From Streptosporangium violaceochromogenes (GTDB lineage Bacteria > Actinomycetota > Actinomycetes > Streptosporangiales > Streptosporangiaceae), in NCBI RefSeq assembly GCF_014654615.1, contig NZ_BNBB01000013.1, positions 1 through 64,000 on the forward strand: a stretch of 64,000 bases of DNA, in the 5' to 3' direction. The notes under the pieces were generated by a model, which worked only from the letters and a program-made list of their open reading frames with translations, did not search any database and had not been told where the DNA came from. This document shows, one piece after another, positions 40,006 through 58,501 of the stretch. The position numbers and the translations under genes were made by a program. Every line of letters starts with the position of its first letter. Position 1 is the first letter of the stretch.

Positions 40006-41156
40006 CTCGGCCCTCCGTCTGGTCGTCCGCGGACGGCGGGAAACAGGCTCGTCACCGCTCGCCACACCTCGTCCACGGGAAGGTCGGTCAGGCATTTCGG
40101 GTACGGTCCCTCACGGGACAGGTACGCCACCGGGCAGTCGTGCGCGCACCGCCGGGAGACGACGTCCTCGGCCGCGTGCAGCAGTTCCTGACAGGGGTAG
40201 CGCAGGGACACGCCGCGGTGCCGGGGGTAGACGCGCGTCCACATGAACTCGGTCCCGGTCGGGCCGTAGACCACCACCGTCGGCGTGCGCAGCGCGGCGG
40301 CCAGGTGCGCGGGGGCCGAGTCGTTGCCGACCAGCGCGTCGACCCCCGCGAGGAGGTTGGCCGTCCGGTTGAGCGTCCCGCCCGCCGCGAGGTGGACGCG
40401 CGTGCCCGGTCTCCGGTCGAGCACCCGCCGGCGCAGCGCCGAAAGCTCCGGCTCCTCCTCGCCGGTGCCCAGCAGGTAGACGCTCGCGTCGAGCTCGGCG
40501 CCCAGCCGGACGCACAGCTCGGCGTAGTGGGCCGGGGGCCAGCGGCGGTTCCAGTGCCGCGCGCCGCCGGGGTGCACCGCGACCCTGGGCGGCGGGAGGT
40601 CCAGCTCCGGTATCCGCTCCGGGCGCATCGGCAGCTCGGGGACGACCTCTCCCGGCCGGAGGGGCCGTTCGGGCCCGACCACGGCGGCCATCGCCCGGGC
40701 GTAGTCGTAGAGGTCCGGCCGGCCCAGGACCGGCGGCGGCAGCCGGATCGGGTGGGTGATCGCCGCGTCCGCCGGACCGCCCGTCGGCAGGGCCACCCGG
40801 ACGGGGATCCCCGCGTCACGGGCGGCGCGGGCGTCCAGGCCCCGGCTGTCGGGGTCGACCACGCACATCTGGAAGTCCCGTTCGGCCAGCGTCCGCCGGA
40901 ACCTCCGCCACCTTCGCGGATCGAAGTCACCGGCGTCGGGGCAGCTCACCACGTCGGTGGCGTAGGTGTGCCCGCGGAGCAGCTCCGAGAAGCGGCCGAC
41001 CAGCCCGGCCCCGGCCACGAGGCTGACCTCGGCGCCCGGGTGGGCACGGCGCAGCAACGCCAGCGGAATGTTCCGCTGCACGAGATCTCCCAGACCCGGT
41101 CCGCGCAGCCGCGCGAAGACCGCGATCCGGTCGGCCGTCCCCGGCACGCCGGTCAT
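40002..41156 (-). CDS. GT9 (heptosyltransferase-like) glycosyltransferase (BlmE-like)
   Basis: 384 residues, GT-B fold of the ADP-heptose:LPS heptosyltransferase family. The N-domain has LRGPGLGDLVQRNIP; the C-domain has VAVHPGGARHWNRRWP and the nucleotide-sugar site LVGNDSAPAHLAAALRTPTVVVYGPT. The C-terminus is cysteine-rich (PCQE, RRCAHDCP, PKCL). BlmE of the bleomycin cluster belongs to the same family and is one of two transferases that build the gulose-mannose unit. GAGGAGG precedes the ATG. Confidence 0.88.
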   Translation of the reverse strand: MTGVPGTADRIAVFARLRGPGLGDLVQRNIPLALLRRAHPGAEVSLVAGAGLVGRFSELLRGHTYATDVVSCPDAGDFDPRRWRRFRRTLAERDFQMCVVDPDSRGLDARAARDAGIPVRVALPTGGPADAAITHPIRLPPPVLGRPDLYDYARAMAAVVGPERPLRPGEVVPELPMRPERIPELDLPPPRVAVHPGGARHWNRRWPPAHYAELCVRLGAELDASVYLLGTGEEEPELSALRRRVLDRRPGTRVHLAAGGTLNRTANLLAGVDALVGNDSAPAHLAAALRTPTVVVYGPTGTEFMWTRVYPRHRGVSLRYPCQELLHAAEDVVSRRCAHDCPVAYLSREGPYPKCLTDLPVDEVWRAVTSLFPAVRGRPDGGPR

Positions 41157-41188
41157 GACGTCCTCCTCTCCGCCGCCGACGGCGGGCT

Positions 41189-41758
41189 CTAGGCCACCCG
41201 TTCCAGGCCGCCCCTGCCGGTCAGGGTCGCCAGGTCCAGGCGGGCGAAGCAGCGCACCGGCTCGAAGTCGAGCGTGAGGGTGCCGACCAGCCGCACCTCG
41301 CCCTCGCCCGCGGCGAAGTCCGCCTCCGCCAGGTCGGTCGCCTCCCGGTCCAGCTGGACCCCCAGCTCGGTCCCGCCCCGGGTCTCGGTGAACCGGACGA
41401 ACACGTAGCCGTCGTCGATGGCCGCCCGCAGCGCCTCGGCGGTGCGCTCCGGCCGCAGGCTCGCCTCGACCGGGTGCTCACCGTCGCAGAGCCGGTCGAC
41501 CAGGGGCGGGGTGGGATCCTCCGGCACCTCCTCGGGCTCGGCGCCGGAGGTGGCGGCCATGTGCTCGCGCAGGCTGCGCGGCCTCATGTCCGTCCACACC
41601 TCCTCGATGTAGGCCAGGCACTCCTCCTTGCTCCCGGTCCGGCCGACTCCCCTCCAGCCGGCGGGGATGTCCTGCTCGGTCGTCCAGATCGAGTACTGTT
41701 CCTCGTCGTTGATCACCACGTGGTAGGTGGGTTCGGGCGTGTGGGTCGTCTCGGTCAC
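41189..41758 (-). CDS. MbtH-like protein with an extra C-terminal domain
   Basis: 189 residues. Residues about 10-72 are a complete MbtH domain ([36 protein letters not shown]), the small partner that activates adenylation domains. After a spacer ([10 protein letters not shown]) a second domain at about 88-189 reads [22 protein letters not shown] ... [25 protein letters not shown] do not recognise it, and MbtH proteins are normally about 70 residues. GTG at 41758 overlaps the preceding stop (GTGA). Confidence 0.8.
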   Translation of the reverse strand: MTETTHTPEPTYHVVINDEEQYSIWTTEQDIPAGWRGVGRTGSKEECLAYIEEVWTDMRPRSLREHMAATSGAEPEEVPEDPTPPLVDRLCDGEHPVEASLRPERTAEALRAAIDDGYVFVRFTETRGGTELGVQLDREATDLAEADFAAGEGEVRLVGTLTLDFEPVRCFARLDLATLTGRGGLERVA

Positions 41759-43173
41759 CGGCTGTCCCTCCGAACGATCTCTGTTTCGGTCGTTTCCTCG
41801 TGCGCGACGGCCCCCGCCCGGACGACTTCCGCCGTCAGCGGGGCCGCCGGGTCGGTCACCACCCGCTCGACGACGGCGCCGAGCCCGCGAAGCAGGCCGG
41901 ACGCCGTGAGGCGATCGGGGTGAAGCCGGTTGTGGTCGAGCACGATCACCTTGTCCTCGCCCCGTTCGCCGACGTTCAGGTCGAGGTTGGTTCCGTCCCA
42001 CCCGCCGGCGTCCCCGGTGCCGCCGGCGCCGAGCAGGTCGGCCTCCCGGAACAGCTCGATGGAGACCCCCAGCTCGGCCAGCGAGCTCTCGCCCCGGGTC
42101 AGCGAACTGCTCGGCGCGCCCCGGCAGAAACCCACGGCCGTGTCCCATCGCGCGGCGACCCGGGGCGGCGCCACCACGCCGAGCTCGACGGCCAGGCCGG
42201 CCACGTCGTGATAGGGCAGGTAGTGCACCACCGCGTCGAGGAAGCCGGTCTGGGCGCGCGCGATCACGTCGCGGAACGAGGGGGCACGCAGACCCGCCAG
42301 GTTCACGCCGAACACGAGGCGGTCCGTCAGGGGGCCGATCACGGGCCCCAGCCCGAGGTGGTCACGCAGGTCGAGCTCGGTGCTGAGATACGGCGTGTCG
42401 CCGCCCCCGCCGTACGTGCGAAGCCACCAGGCGGTCAGCGCCGCCAGGGCGAGTGATCCGTCGCCTCCCAGGGGGCCGCCGAGTCCGGCGAGGGCCCGCC
42501 AGCGCGCCCCGGGGATCCGCAGCCGTGAGGTCGCGGTCTCCCGGACCGGCACGTCGGTGGCCGCCCGGCCGCGCAGCGGAGACAGCCGGCGGGACCACCA
42601 GCGACGGCGCGCCTCGGCCACGTTCTCCCCGGCGAGCGGGTGGAAGTCCGCCACCTCGGCGAAGTCCCGGTACCGGGCGGGCCGGAACCGGCCGAAGTAC
42701 GCCTGCCACACCGCGCCCAGCACCATGTAGCGGGAGCGGGCGTCGAGCAGCGACCGGTGGGCCACGACGCCCAGGACCACGTCGTGGCCGGTCAGCCTCA
42801 CCAGGTGGAGGCGGACCAGCGGACCGCGCTCCGGATCGGCGGGGCGGTCCCGGTCGGCCCGCAGCAGTTCGACGCACCGGGCGTGCGGCTCGTCCCGGCC
42901 GCGCAGATCGGTCCGGATCACCGCGGCGGCGCCGTCGTCCACGCGCGACCACAGCCCGGCGCCGTCCTCCACGAGACGTGTCCGCAGCAGGGGAAAGGCC
43001 GCGATCACGTCGGCGGCCGCCCCGGCCAGCCGGTCGTCGTCGACCGTCCCCCGGCAGAGGAGGGCGCGGGCGGCGAAGGCCACCGAGGGCGGGGCGTCCC
43101 GCAGCCACGGCCACTGCCCGCGCTGGAGGAAGGACGCCCCGCGCGGGCCGTGGCGTCGAGGGGTTTCCGTCAT
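41755..43173 (-). CDS. free-standing condensation-like domain protein (BlmII-like)
   Basis: 472 residues, one C-domain fold. The HHxxxDG active site is altered to HRSLLDA (about 150): the second, catalytic His is Arg and the Gly is Ala. The protein may therefore not form peptide bonds, or may serve as a docking or structural partner. The bleomycin cluster also encodes a free C domain, BlmII. ATG at 43173 overlaps the oxygenase stop (ATGA). Confidence 0.8.
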   Translation of the reverse strand: MTETPRRHGPRGASFLQRGQWPWLRDAPPSVAFAARALLCRGTVDDDRLAGAAADVIAAFPLLRTRLVEDGAGLWSRVDDGAAAVIRTDLRGRDEPHARCVELLRADRDRPADPERGPLVRLHLVRLTGHDVVLGVVAHRSLLDARSRYMVLGAVWQAYFGRFRPARYRDFAEVADFHPLAGENVAEARRRWWSRRLSPLRGRAATDVPVRETATSRLRIPGARWRALAGLGGPLGGDGSLALAALTAWWLRTYGGGGDTPYLSTELDLRDHLGLGPVIGPLTDRLVFGVNLAGLRAPSFRDVIARAQTGFLDAVVHYLPYHDVAGLAVELGVVAPPRVAARWDTAVGFCRGAPSSSLTRGESSLAELGVSIELFREADLLGAGGTGDAGGWDGTNLDLNVGERGEDKVIVLDHNRLHPDRLTASGLLRGLGAVVERVVTDPAAPLTAEVVRAGAVAHEETTETEIVRRDSR

Positions 43174-44225
43174 GGCGGCTCCTCCGCGGCCCGTATCTCG
43201 TCCCAGCGCAGCGACCCGGCCATGCCCACCAGCACCCGGCGCGTCCCCGAGAAGGGCTCGCGGCCGTGCGCCGCCAGGAGGTTGTCCACGACCATCACGT
43301 CGCCCTCCCTCCAGGGGACGGCGACCCGCTCGTCCCGGTAGGCGTCGTGAAGGCACCTCAGCACCTCCGGCTCGATCGGCCGGCCGTCGCCGTAGGAGGT
43401 GCTGTTCGGCAGGTCCTCCTCGGCGAACTGGGCGAGCAGGGCGTCCCGCACCCGCGGCGGCAGGCTCGTGACGTGGAAGAAGGCGGCGTGGTTGAACCAG
43501 ACCCGCTCCCCGGTGACCGGGTGCCTCGCCACCGCGGGCCGCACCTGGCTGGTCCGCAGCCCCCCGCCGGGCTTCCACTCAAGGTCGATTCCCCGCTCCC
43601 GGCAGTAGGCGGCCACCTCCTTCCGGTTGCCGGTCTGGAACACCTCGGGCCAGGAGAGACCCACCCCGCCGTGGTCGTCCCCGTAGTTGCGCACATAACG
43701 CACGCCGTGCCGGGCGAAGGCGCGCACCACCTGCGGGTCGAGACGCGCCAGGACGCGCCGTGTGTCCGCCACGGTGGTGGCGCCGCCGCGCTCGGGCGCG
43801 GCCAGGCAGCAGAACACCAGCGTGGCCACGCACTCACGCCGGTAGGAGTTCTCGTTGTGCAGCGCGATGGGCTGGTCGGCCGGGTGGTCGGTGGCGGTGT
43901 AGATGCGATCGCCCACCTCGGTGCGGGGTGACGAGCGCTCCATGTACGCCAGGGGTTCGCCCGCCAGCGCGCGCACGACGTCGCCGAACCCCTCCCCGGT
44001 CACGCCGAAGCCGCGGAAGAGCAGCGCCCCGTGCCGCGAGAGCAGGTCGCGGACGCGGCGGGGATGCGCGTCCGCCCACTCCGCGAGGTCGACGCCGTCG
44101 TGACCGGGCCGCAGCAGCAGGGGAAGCCCCCGCCCCGCGGGTGTGCCGGCGGGACGCGCCCATCCGGCGGTGTCCAGCGTGACGGCACGGCGCTGGTTAC
44201 GCGCCGGTCCCCGGTCCGGCCTCAC
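43170..44225 (-). CDS. SyrP-like TauD/TfdA-family dioxygenase
   Basis: 351 residues of the TauD fold. The iron-binding triad is visible as HNENSY (HxE, about 120) and a distal AHGREPFSGTRRVL (about 310) with the 2-oxoglutarate Arg. SyrP hydroxylates PCP-bound Asp in syringomycin synthesis; a SyrP-like gene is also part of the bleomycin cluster. It should act on a carrier-bound amino acid. The GTG start overlaps the stop of the A-PCP-Ox gene (GTGA). Confidence 0.85.
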   Translation of the reverse strand: MRPDRGPARNQRRAVTLDTAGWARPAGTPAGRGLPLLLRPGHDGVDLAEWADAHPRRVRDLLSRHGALLFRGFGVTGEGFGDVVRALAGEPLAYMERSSPRTEVGDRIYTATDHPADQPIALHNENSYRRECVATLVFCCLAAPERGGATTVADTRRVLARLDPQVVRAFARHGVRYVRNYGDDHGGVGLSWPEVFQTGNRKEVAAYCRERGIDLEWKPGGGLRTSQVRPAVARHPVTGERVWFNHAAFFHVTSLPPRVRDALLAQFAEEDLPNSTSYGDGRPIEPEVLRCLHDAYRDERVAVPWREGDVMVVDNLLAAHGREPFSGTRRVLVGMAGSLRWDEIRAAEEPP

Positions 44226-46872
44226 CGCTCCTCCCGGGGCAGGCCACCGAGCAGCGCGTGCAGGAAGCGGTCACCGGCGCCGAGCCGCAGGACCTCGCGG
44301 AGCGGCTCGGTCTCCATCACCCCGATCGGGCACAGCCCCAGGCCCTGTACGGCGGCGACCTCCATCAGGAGCTGCGTCACCGCCCCGGCCTCGAACATCG
44401 CGAAGTCCGCGGCGAGGTCGCCGTACAGCGGGGTGATCGCGTCCATCCGCGCGACCAGGTAGAGCGAGAAGGCCGACTCCAGGAAGCTCCGCCGGTTGAT
44501 CTCGGCGTGGGCGGTGACGTCGACCAGGGCGCCCGGGACCACGGGTACCAGGCGGTTGCGCTCCGGGTGGTGGTAGTAGCTGCCGGAGGGCAGCTCCCTG
44601 ACCCGGCCCGGCTCGGCGACCAGGTAGACCTGGAGGGGGTAGGCGCCACCGGCCGAGGGGTGGCGGCGTTTGGGCTCCCCGCCGTACCGGATCTGCCGCA
44701 TCGCGCCGAGGAGCCCCGCCACCGCGGCCAGGTCCACCGGGCGCGAGGCGAACCCGCGGTGCGTGCGGCGGGCGATGATGCGGTCGGCCCCGTCCTCCGG
44801 CAGGGCGATGCCCTCGGCCTCGTCGAACTCGTGCCGGACGCCGTGCGCGGCGTCCTTGAACGCCTGCCGTTCCAGAAGGCCGCCGAGCGGCCGGGGGCCC
44901 GTCCCGGCCCGCGCGGGTTCCTCCCGGCGGTCCCGCGCTGCCTCGGCAGGGGCGGCCGAGGCGGGTTCCTCCCGGCGGTCCCGCGCTGCCTCGACAGGGG
45001 CGGCCGAGGCGGGTTCCGGCTCTCCGAGACGCCCGCCGGCCAGCACCGCGATCGACGGGAAGCGCAGCAGTTCCTCGACGTCCACGTCGATGCCCAGCTC
45101 CTCCTCGACGACCGTGGCCAGCCGGACGAGCTCGATGGAGGTGGCGCCGACGTCGAGCAGGCTCATGTTCGGCTCGATGTCGCCGACCCCCAGGACCCGG
45201 CACGCGATCCGCGTCACCCGCTCGACGAGCTCGCCGTCCCCGGTGGCGGGCGCCTCGGCCGCCGCGGGGTCCCCGCCGCCCCGGGCGGCCTCCGCCAGCG
45301 CGCGCCGGTCCACCCTGCCGTCCGGGGTGAGCGGGAACTCTGTGACGACGTCGACGCGCCCCGGCAGCAGATAGGGCGACACCTTGCGGCGGAGGTGGTC
45401 CAGCAGCCGGGAGCCGTCGGCCCGCTCCCCCGGAACGAGCCGGGCGTAGGCCAGCGGCTCCGAACCGTCGTCGGCGGTCACCACGACCGCCTCCCGCACC
45501 GCCTCGTGCCCGGCCAGCGCCACCTCGGTGTCCTGCACGTTCAACGCGCGGCCGTGGACCGTCACCTGGGCCGTCTCGTCGCCGACGATCTCGACGGCCC
45601 CGTCCGGAAGCACCCTGCCGAACCGCCCGGTGCGCAGCAACGGCTCACCGGTCTCGGGGTGCGCCACCCGTTCCCGCCCCCGTTCCCGCCCCCGCTCCCG
45701 CTCCTGCGGGCCGGGGCAGGGTTCGGCGACCACGCCGCCGAAGTACAGCCGGCCGGTCACCCAGACGGGGCACGGGGCCATCGTCTCCGACAGCACGAAA
45801 ATCCGCTGGTTCGGCAGCGGCCGCCCGATCGGCACCGTGCGCCACTCGTCGCGCGGATCGCCGTCGCCGAGCTCGGCACAGGTCGCCCAGAGCCCCGGGA
45901 CCGTGGCGGCGCCGAGGGAGGCCACCACGAGGTGGGGGTCCGCTCTGTTTCGGAGGCGGCGTGCCAGCTCCACGGGGAAGCGCTCACCACCGGCCAGGAC
46001 CAGCCGGAGCCCGGCGGGAAGCCGCTCGTCGAGCCTCTCCAGGTGGTCGACGAGCATGCCGAGCAGGGTGGGCGGGGAGTGCCAGACGCTGATCCGCTCA
46101 CGCCGGAGCAGTTCCGCCCACGCCGAGGGGTCGCGGGCGTCGAGATCCTGGCCGAAGACGAGGGGGGCGGGGGCCAGGAGGGCGCCGAAGACCTCGTACA
46201 GGCCAAGCCCCGACTGCGGCGGTGACAGCGCGAGCAGGCGGTCGTCGGGGCCGACCCGGAACCGCCGGTTCAGCTCGGTGGCCATCGTCGCGATCGCGCG
46301 GTGGCTCACCGGGACCGCGGGCCGCCGGTCGTCTCCGTCCGGCAGGAGGCACGCCGCCTCCTCCGGGGAGCGCCGTACGGCCTCGCGGGGCGTCCCCGGC
46401 GCGAGTCCGTCGAGCTTGTCGACGGCGACGACGGTGACCACCTCGGGCCAGGCCGTCCGCTCGGCGAGCCAGGACTGGGTGAGGACGACGGTCGCGGCGG
46501 ACCGGGTGACCCGCTGCCAGCGGGCGACCTGGCCGAGCGCGGGCGCGACCGGGAGGTGGACGCCGCCGGCCCGCAGGACGCCGAGCAGCGCGACGACCTG
46601 TTCCCAGCCGGGCTCGACCGAGCACACGACGCGGTCGCCGGGGGCGACGCCCAGCCTGTGCAGCCGGGCCGCGACCGCGTCCGCGCGGGCGAGCAGCCCG
46701 GCACGGTCGAGGGTGCGGCGGGGGGTGACGACGGCCGGCGTGCCCGGCCGCGCGTCGCCGGCCGCCACCAGCTCGTCGAGCGTCCCCGCCGGGATCGGCG
46801 CCCGCCTGTCGTTGATCTCGCGCAGCAGCTCCCGCTGATCGGCAGGGAGCAACGACGCCGTGGACCTGGCTG

Positions 46873-46876
<4 letters not shown>
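44222..46876 (-). CDS. NRPS A-PCP-Ox, thiazole-forming oxidase module (BlmIII-like)
   Basis: 884 residues. A degenerate adenylation domain (about 20-520) is followed by a PCP with DVGATSIEL (about 575), a repetitive linker (620-655) and a C-terminal nitroreductase-type FMN oxidase domain (about 665-884; RRTHRGF, PSAGGAYPLQVYLV, MEVAAVQGLGLCPIG in the family layout). The Ox domain oxidises thiazoline to thiazole. The A domain lacks its core motifs: A3 reads LLPDGDDRRPAVPV, A5 ASLGAATVP, A7 LRTGRFG, so it cannot be expected to activate an amino acid. In bleomycin BlmIII has the same architecture and is loaded with Cys in trans by BlmIV. TTG start overlapping the upstream stop (TTGA). Confidence 0.9.
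44913..45018. repeat. 48-bp tandem repeat in the PCP-Ox linker
   Basis: Two copies with one mismatch (44913-44960 and 44961-45008) and the start of a third. They encode the 16-residue unit EEPASAAP(A/V)EAARDRR, a flexible charged linker. A related 12-bp repeat (ERERGRERGRER) lies in the A domain at about 45669-45705. Confidence 0.8.
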
Positions 46877-54743
<7,867 letters not shown>

Positions 54744-54747
<4 letters not shown>

Positions 54748-56642
54748 TGCTCCCCCTCCCAACGGCTGCCCGAAAGCCCGAACTCCTCGGCCAGTACGGC
54801 GACCGCGCCGGCGATCTGCACCAGGCGCTCCCCGGCCGCGCGCTGGTGCGGAGGCCGCCCGGCGAGCCGGTCGACCAGCCCGGCGACCGCCTCCGGCCGG
54901 AAGAACGGGTTGTCCCGCATGGCCGGTCCCCGGGCCAGCTCCCGCATCACGGCGAGCGCCCCGTCGTCGCCCGTCACCGGCGGCGCGAAGAACCCGCGCT
55001 TGCGCCCGGCGCCCGCCCCGGGCGGCAGGCGGTCGGCCATCGCCGCGCGCAGCGGATACTTCGTCGCGCCGTCGCGGGTGTACCACCCCAGCGGGGTTCT
55101 CCTCGCCACGGAGAACAGGTGGTGGTCGAAGAACGGCAGCCTCGTCTCGACGGCCTGGGCGGCGTCGAGCCGTTCGGCGGCCAGGATGTAGGCGGGCAGC
55201 CAGCTCTTGGCGAAAAGGTAGGTGGACCGGTGGAGCGGTGCCCGCCCGGCGAGCCGGTCTCCGGCCGCGCCGAGCAGCGGGGCGCAGGCGTCGGTGGACG
55301 CCAGCGTCCCGGCGAACTCGGGGCGCAGGAGGGGAGCGACCGGCGAGGTCACCGACAGGTACCGGTCGAGCACCCAGCCCGGCACGAAGCCCAGCTCCCC
55401 CAGCAGGGTCCGCAGGTGGGCGGGGGCTCCGGCCTCGGCGAGCTTGCGGTAACCGCGCCGGGTCTCGGCGAAGAGCTCCGGGGACAGCCCGAGCGCCAGG
55501 TCCTTCTGGAACTGGGGGTACCCGGCGAACAGCTCGTCGCCGCCCTCCCCGCCCAGCACGACCTTGAAGCCGTACTCCCGGATCGCCCGGCTGTGCAGGT
55601 AGCGGGCGACGCCGTGGGCGTTCTCCTGGACGGTCTCCCCCGCCCGGACGGTCTCCCGCAGGTACCGTTCGAAGTCCGTACGGCGAAAGCCGACCCGGTG
55701 GTGGCGGACGCCCAGGTGGCGGGCGGCACGACCGGCCGCCGCGCTCTCGTCGAAGGCGGGGTCGTCGAACCCGACGGTGAAGGCGGTGACCGTGCCGTAC
55801 CGGGCGGCGGTGGCGACCACGCTGGTCGAGTCCAGGCCGCCGCTGAGGTGGTAGGCGACCGGCACGTCGGCGATCATCCGGACCCGCACCGCGTCCTCGA
55901 CGGCGGCGCGGACCTCGGCCACGTGGTCGTCCCAGCGCTCCTCACCGCCCTCCAGCTCGGCCTCCGGCGGATAGTCGAGGTCCCAGTACCGGTGCACGGT
56001 GACGCCGTCCGGCCCCGCGACGAGGTAGCCGCCGGGCGGCAGCTGGGAGACGCCGGCGAAGAGGGTGCGGTCGGCGGGCAGCGACACCTGCAGGTGCGCG
56101 GCGAACGCCGCCGTGTCCCAGCGCGCGGGCACCCCCTGGGCCAGCAGCGCCTTGATCTCCGAGGCCAGCAGGAGCCGGCCCCCGTGCCGGGCGTAGTAGA
56201 GGGGCTTGACGCCGAAGCGGTCGCGGGCGGCGAACAGCTCGCCCGCCCGCTCGTCCCAGATGACGAAGGCGAACTCGCCCCGGAGGCGCTCCAGAGCCCC
56301 TTGGCGGCCCTTCTCGCGGTAGAGATGCAGCGCGATCTCGCTGTCGCCGTTCGTCCGGAATCCGTGCCCGGCCTCCGCGAGGTCCCGCCGGATCTCCCGG
56401 AACCCGTAGAACTCGCCGTTGGCGACCAGGTGGCGGCGCCCCTCCTCGTCGGCGATCGGCTGGCCGCCCGTGCGCGGGTCGATCACCGCGAGCCTGGTGT
56501 GCCCCAGCACGGCCCGCCCGGTCGGCGAGCACCAGACCCCGGATCCGTCCGGACCCCGGGCCCGCAGGGCCGCCATACCGGGCGCGGCGTCCGCCTCGGT
56601 GAGCCCGCCGTACGGCGAGTGGATCGCGACGATTCCGCACAC
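54744..56642 (-). CDS. asnB: asparagine synthetase (glutamine-hydrolysing)
   Basis: 632 residues. Starting at GTG 56642 places the N-terminal nucleophile Cys at position 2 (CGIVAIHS), as class II glutaminase domains require; the GTG at 56651 would bury it. NGEFYGF and the synthetase PP-loop SGGLDSTSVV are intact, as is the C-terminal VETRLPFFDHH region. It makes Asn, or amidates a related carboxylate, from Gln and ATP. Within the cluster it may feed Asn to the Asn-specific A domain or form the terminal amide of beta-aminoalaninamide. Confidence 0.92.
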
Positions 56643-56647
56643 GGCCG

Positions 56648-58501
56648 TCACGCTCCCCGTCCGGGCGGCGCCGGGCCGTCGTCCGGGGCGGGCGCCTCGC
56701 CGGACGGCCGCGCCCGCGGCGAAAGGTCCGGGTGCGGGACGTGAAAGGAGAGCACGACGTGCGGTGCCGCGCCGTCGTTCCACACCTCGCGCTCCAGGCC
56801 GCCGTCGAAGACGAGGCAGCCTCCCCTCGGCCAGGCGGCCCTGCTGTTCCCGAGCCGGACGCGGGCCCCCTCGCCGACCCGGAGGCCGAACTCGACGCGC
56901 AGGACCGCGTTGCTCGGGCCGCATCGCGCCGGAACCCTGGTGCGCGGCGGGAGCAGGCCGAGGTCCACGGCGCTGCCCGGCGGGAGCGTGGCCTCCGGAA
57001 TGGCCGACAGCACGCTGACGGTGACCGGGAACGAGCGGCCCGCCTCCGGGGTCCACGCGCCGTCCGCGAGAAGCCGGAGCCGGTCCCAGCCGTGGCCCGG
57101 CGTGTCGCCGGCCCCGAACCGGCCGGCGTCCAGGAAGCGGTCCAGCTCCTTCAGGAGCCTGGTGTGGTTCTCGGCGAGGTGGGCGTCGAACCAGAAGGCC
57201 CCGGCGTCGTACTCCTCGCGCAGCGGCAGCTCGGGCCGGTAGTCGACCGGGCGCTGCAGAGGGTGGGCCCACAGGCCCTGCCGTACCGCCGAATCGGCGC
57301 AGGCGGCGGCCTGCTCGCCCAGCCCGGCGGCGTGCAGTTCGTCGACGAGCTCCGCGTAGCGCCGCCGGAGCGCGGGCCGCGCCTCAGGGGACGGCACAGG
57401 GGGCGGCACGGGGGGCGGCACGGGAGAGGACACGGCGGACGGCGCGGGCTTCGCCGCCGGGCCCGACGCGTCCGCCCCCGGGGCCCGGCCCGAGATCCGG
57501 GGGGCGCCGCGGTCGATGACGGCCCGCAGCCTGCCGATCTCGGCGTCACGCAGGTTCCGGGTCCGCAGGAACAGGGCGTGGTCGGCCAGGGACTTCTCCC
57601 GCGTCATCCGGTGCCGCTGGTAGGTGGCGTCGAACGGCGCCTTGTAGTCCTGGTAGTGGCGGTGCTCGACCAGGACGCCGGGCACGGGGTACAGCCGGCC
57701 CAGCCGTTCGGCGATGTCGAACAGCCACCGTTCGACCTCCCACTGCTGGAAGATCGTCGGCGTGAAGTAGCCGACCGTCTCGTACCACGTACGGCTCAGG
57801 ATGGGGAAGTCGCAGCCGCCCTCGGGGTACTGACCGGCGTCGAAGTACAGGCACAGCACCCCGTCGGGACACAGGCGCGTCAGCTCCCCCACGCGGGAGT
57901 CCACGGCCACGTCCCAGCCGCGGTCGACGTAGAGCTGGTCGTCGTTGGCCATCAGCAGCAGGTCGCCGGTCGCGGCCTCCGCCAGCCGGTTCCACGCCGC
58001 CGGAACGCCGACCGGCTCCCCCACCCGCAGCTCACACCGGCCGATCTCCCCGAACAGCCGGCGCGCGCGCCCGAAGAGGTCCCGGTATCCGGCGAGGTCC
58101 GGGTCGTCGTCGTCCACGTAGAACAGCGCCTCGATCCGCCCGGGGGCGACCGCCGTGCGCCGCACGCTGGTGAGGAAGTCCCGCACGTTCCGCACCCGGC
58201 CGCGGGTGGGGCAGAGCAGGGAGAGCGACCGCGACGGCTCACCGCCCACCACGCGGCCGCGGAAAGGGTACCGAAGGCGGGAAAGCACCCGGCGCGGCTC
58301 CAGCCGCAGCGCGTAGTCGAGCCGCTGCCGGACCCGCAGGCTCGCGTTGACGGCGTGAACCACCCAGCGGCGATCCTCGGTGTCGTCCCGCAACGCCCTG
58401 GTGGCCACGTCCTGGAGCCTCCCGTCACGATAGCGGGAGGCGTGGCCGAGAAGCAGCCTCGCCAGGTCCTTCACCGCGCCCGCCGTCCGCCGCTCAGTCA
58501 T
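56648..58501 (-). CDS. glycosyltransferase-beta-hydroxylase fusion (BlmF-like) with a dead hydroxylase half
   Basis: 617 residues. Residues about 85-330 form a GT2-like domain (LSLLCPTRGRVRNVRDFL, YVDDDDPDL, MANDDQLYVDRGWD). A Pro/Val-rich linker (about 355-380) leads to an AspH-type domain (about 385-605) related to the genes at 31811 and 34362. Its iron site is gone: the first His is Arg in RVPARCGPSNAVLRVEF (active paralogues have PHCG) and the second is Arg in GGLEREVW (paralogues FEHEV). The domain may now only bind substrate. The transferase half probably adds one of the two sugars. ATG at 58501 has AGGAGG upstream. Confidence 0.88.
   Translation of the reverse strand: MTERRTAGAVKDLARLLLGHASRYRDGRLQDVATRALRDDTEDRRWVVHAVNASLRVRQRLDYALRLEPRRVLSRLRYPFRGRVVGGEPSRSLSLLCPTRGRVRNVRDFLTSVRRTAVAPGRIEALFYVDDDDPDLAGYRDLFGRARRLFGEIGRCELRVGEPVGVPAAWNRLAEAATGDLLLMANDDQLYVDRGWDVAVDSRVGELTRLCPDGVLCLYFDAGQYPEGGCDFPILSRTWYETVGYFTPTIFQQWEVERWLFDIAERLGRLYPVPGVLVEHRHYQDYKAPFDATYQRHRMTREKSLADHALFLRTRNLRDAEIGRLRAVIDRGAPRISGRAPGADASGPAAKPAPSAVSSPVPPPVPPPVPSPEARPALRRRYAELVDELHAAGLGEQAAACADSAVRQGLWAHPLQRPVDYRPELPLREEYDAGAFWFDAHLAENHTRLLKELDRFLDAGRFGAGDTPGHGWDRLRLLADGAWTPEAGRSFPVTVSVLSAIPEATLPPGSAVDLGLLPPRTRVPARCGPSNAVLRVEFGLRVGEGARVRLGNSRAAWPRGGCLVFDGGLEREVWNDGAAPHVVLSFHVPHPDLSPRARPSGEAPAPDDGPAPPGRGA

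Noticed and set aside
36594..41156. HldE-like and GT9 genes as part of LPS core synthesis
   Set aside because: No other LPS genes, a Gram-positive type genome, and both are embedded in the NRPS operon where bleomycin-cluster homologues are known.
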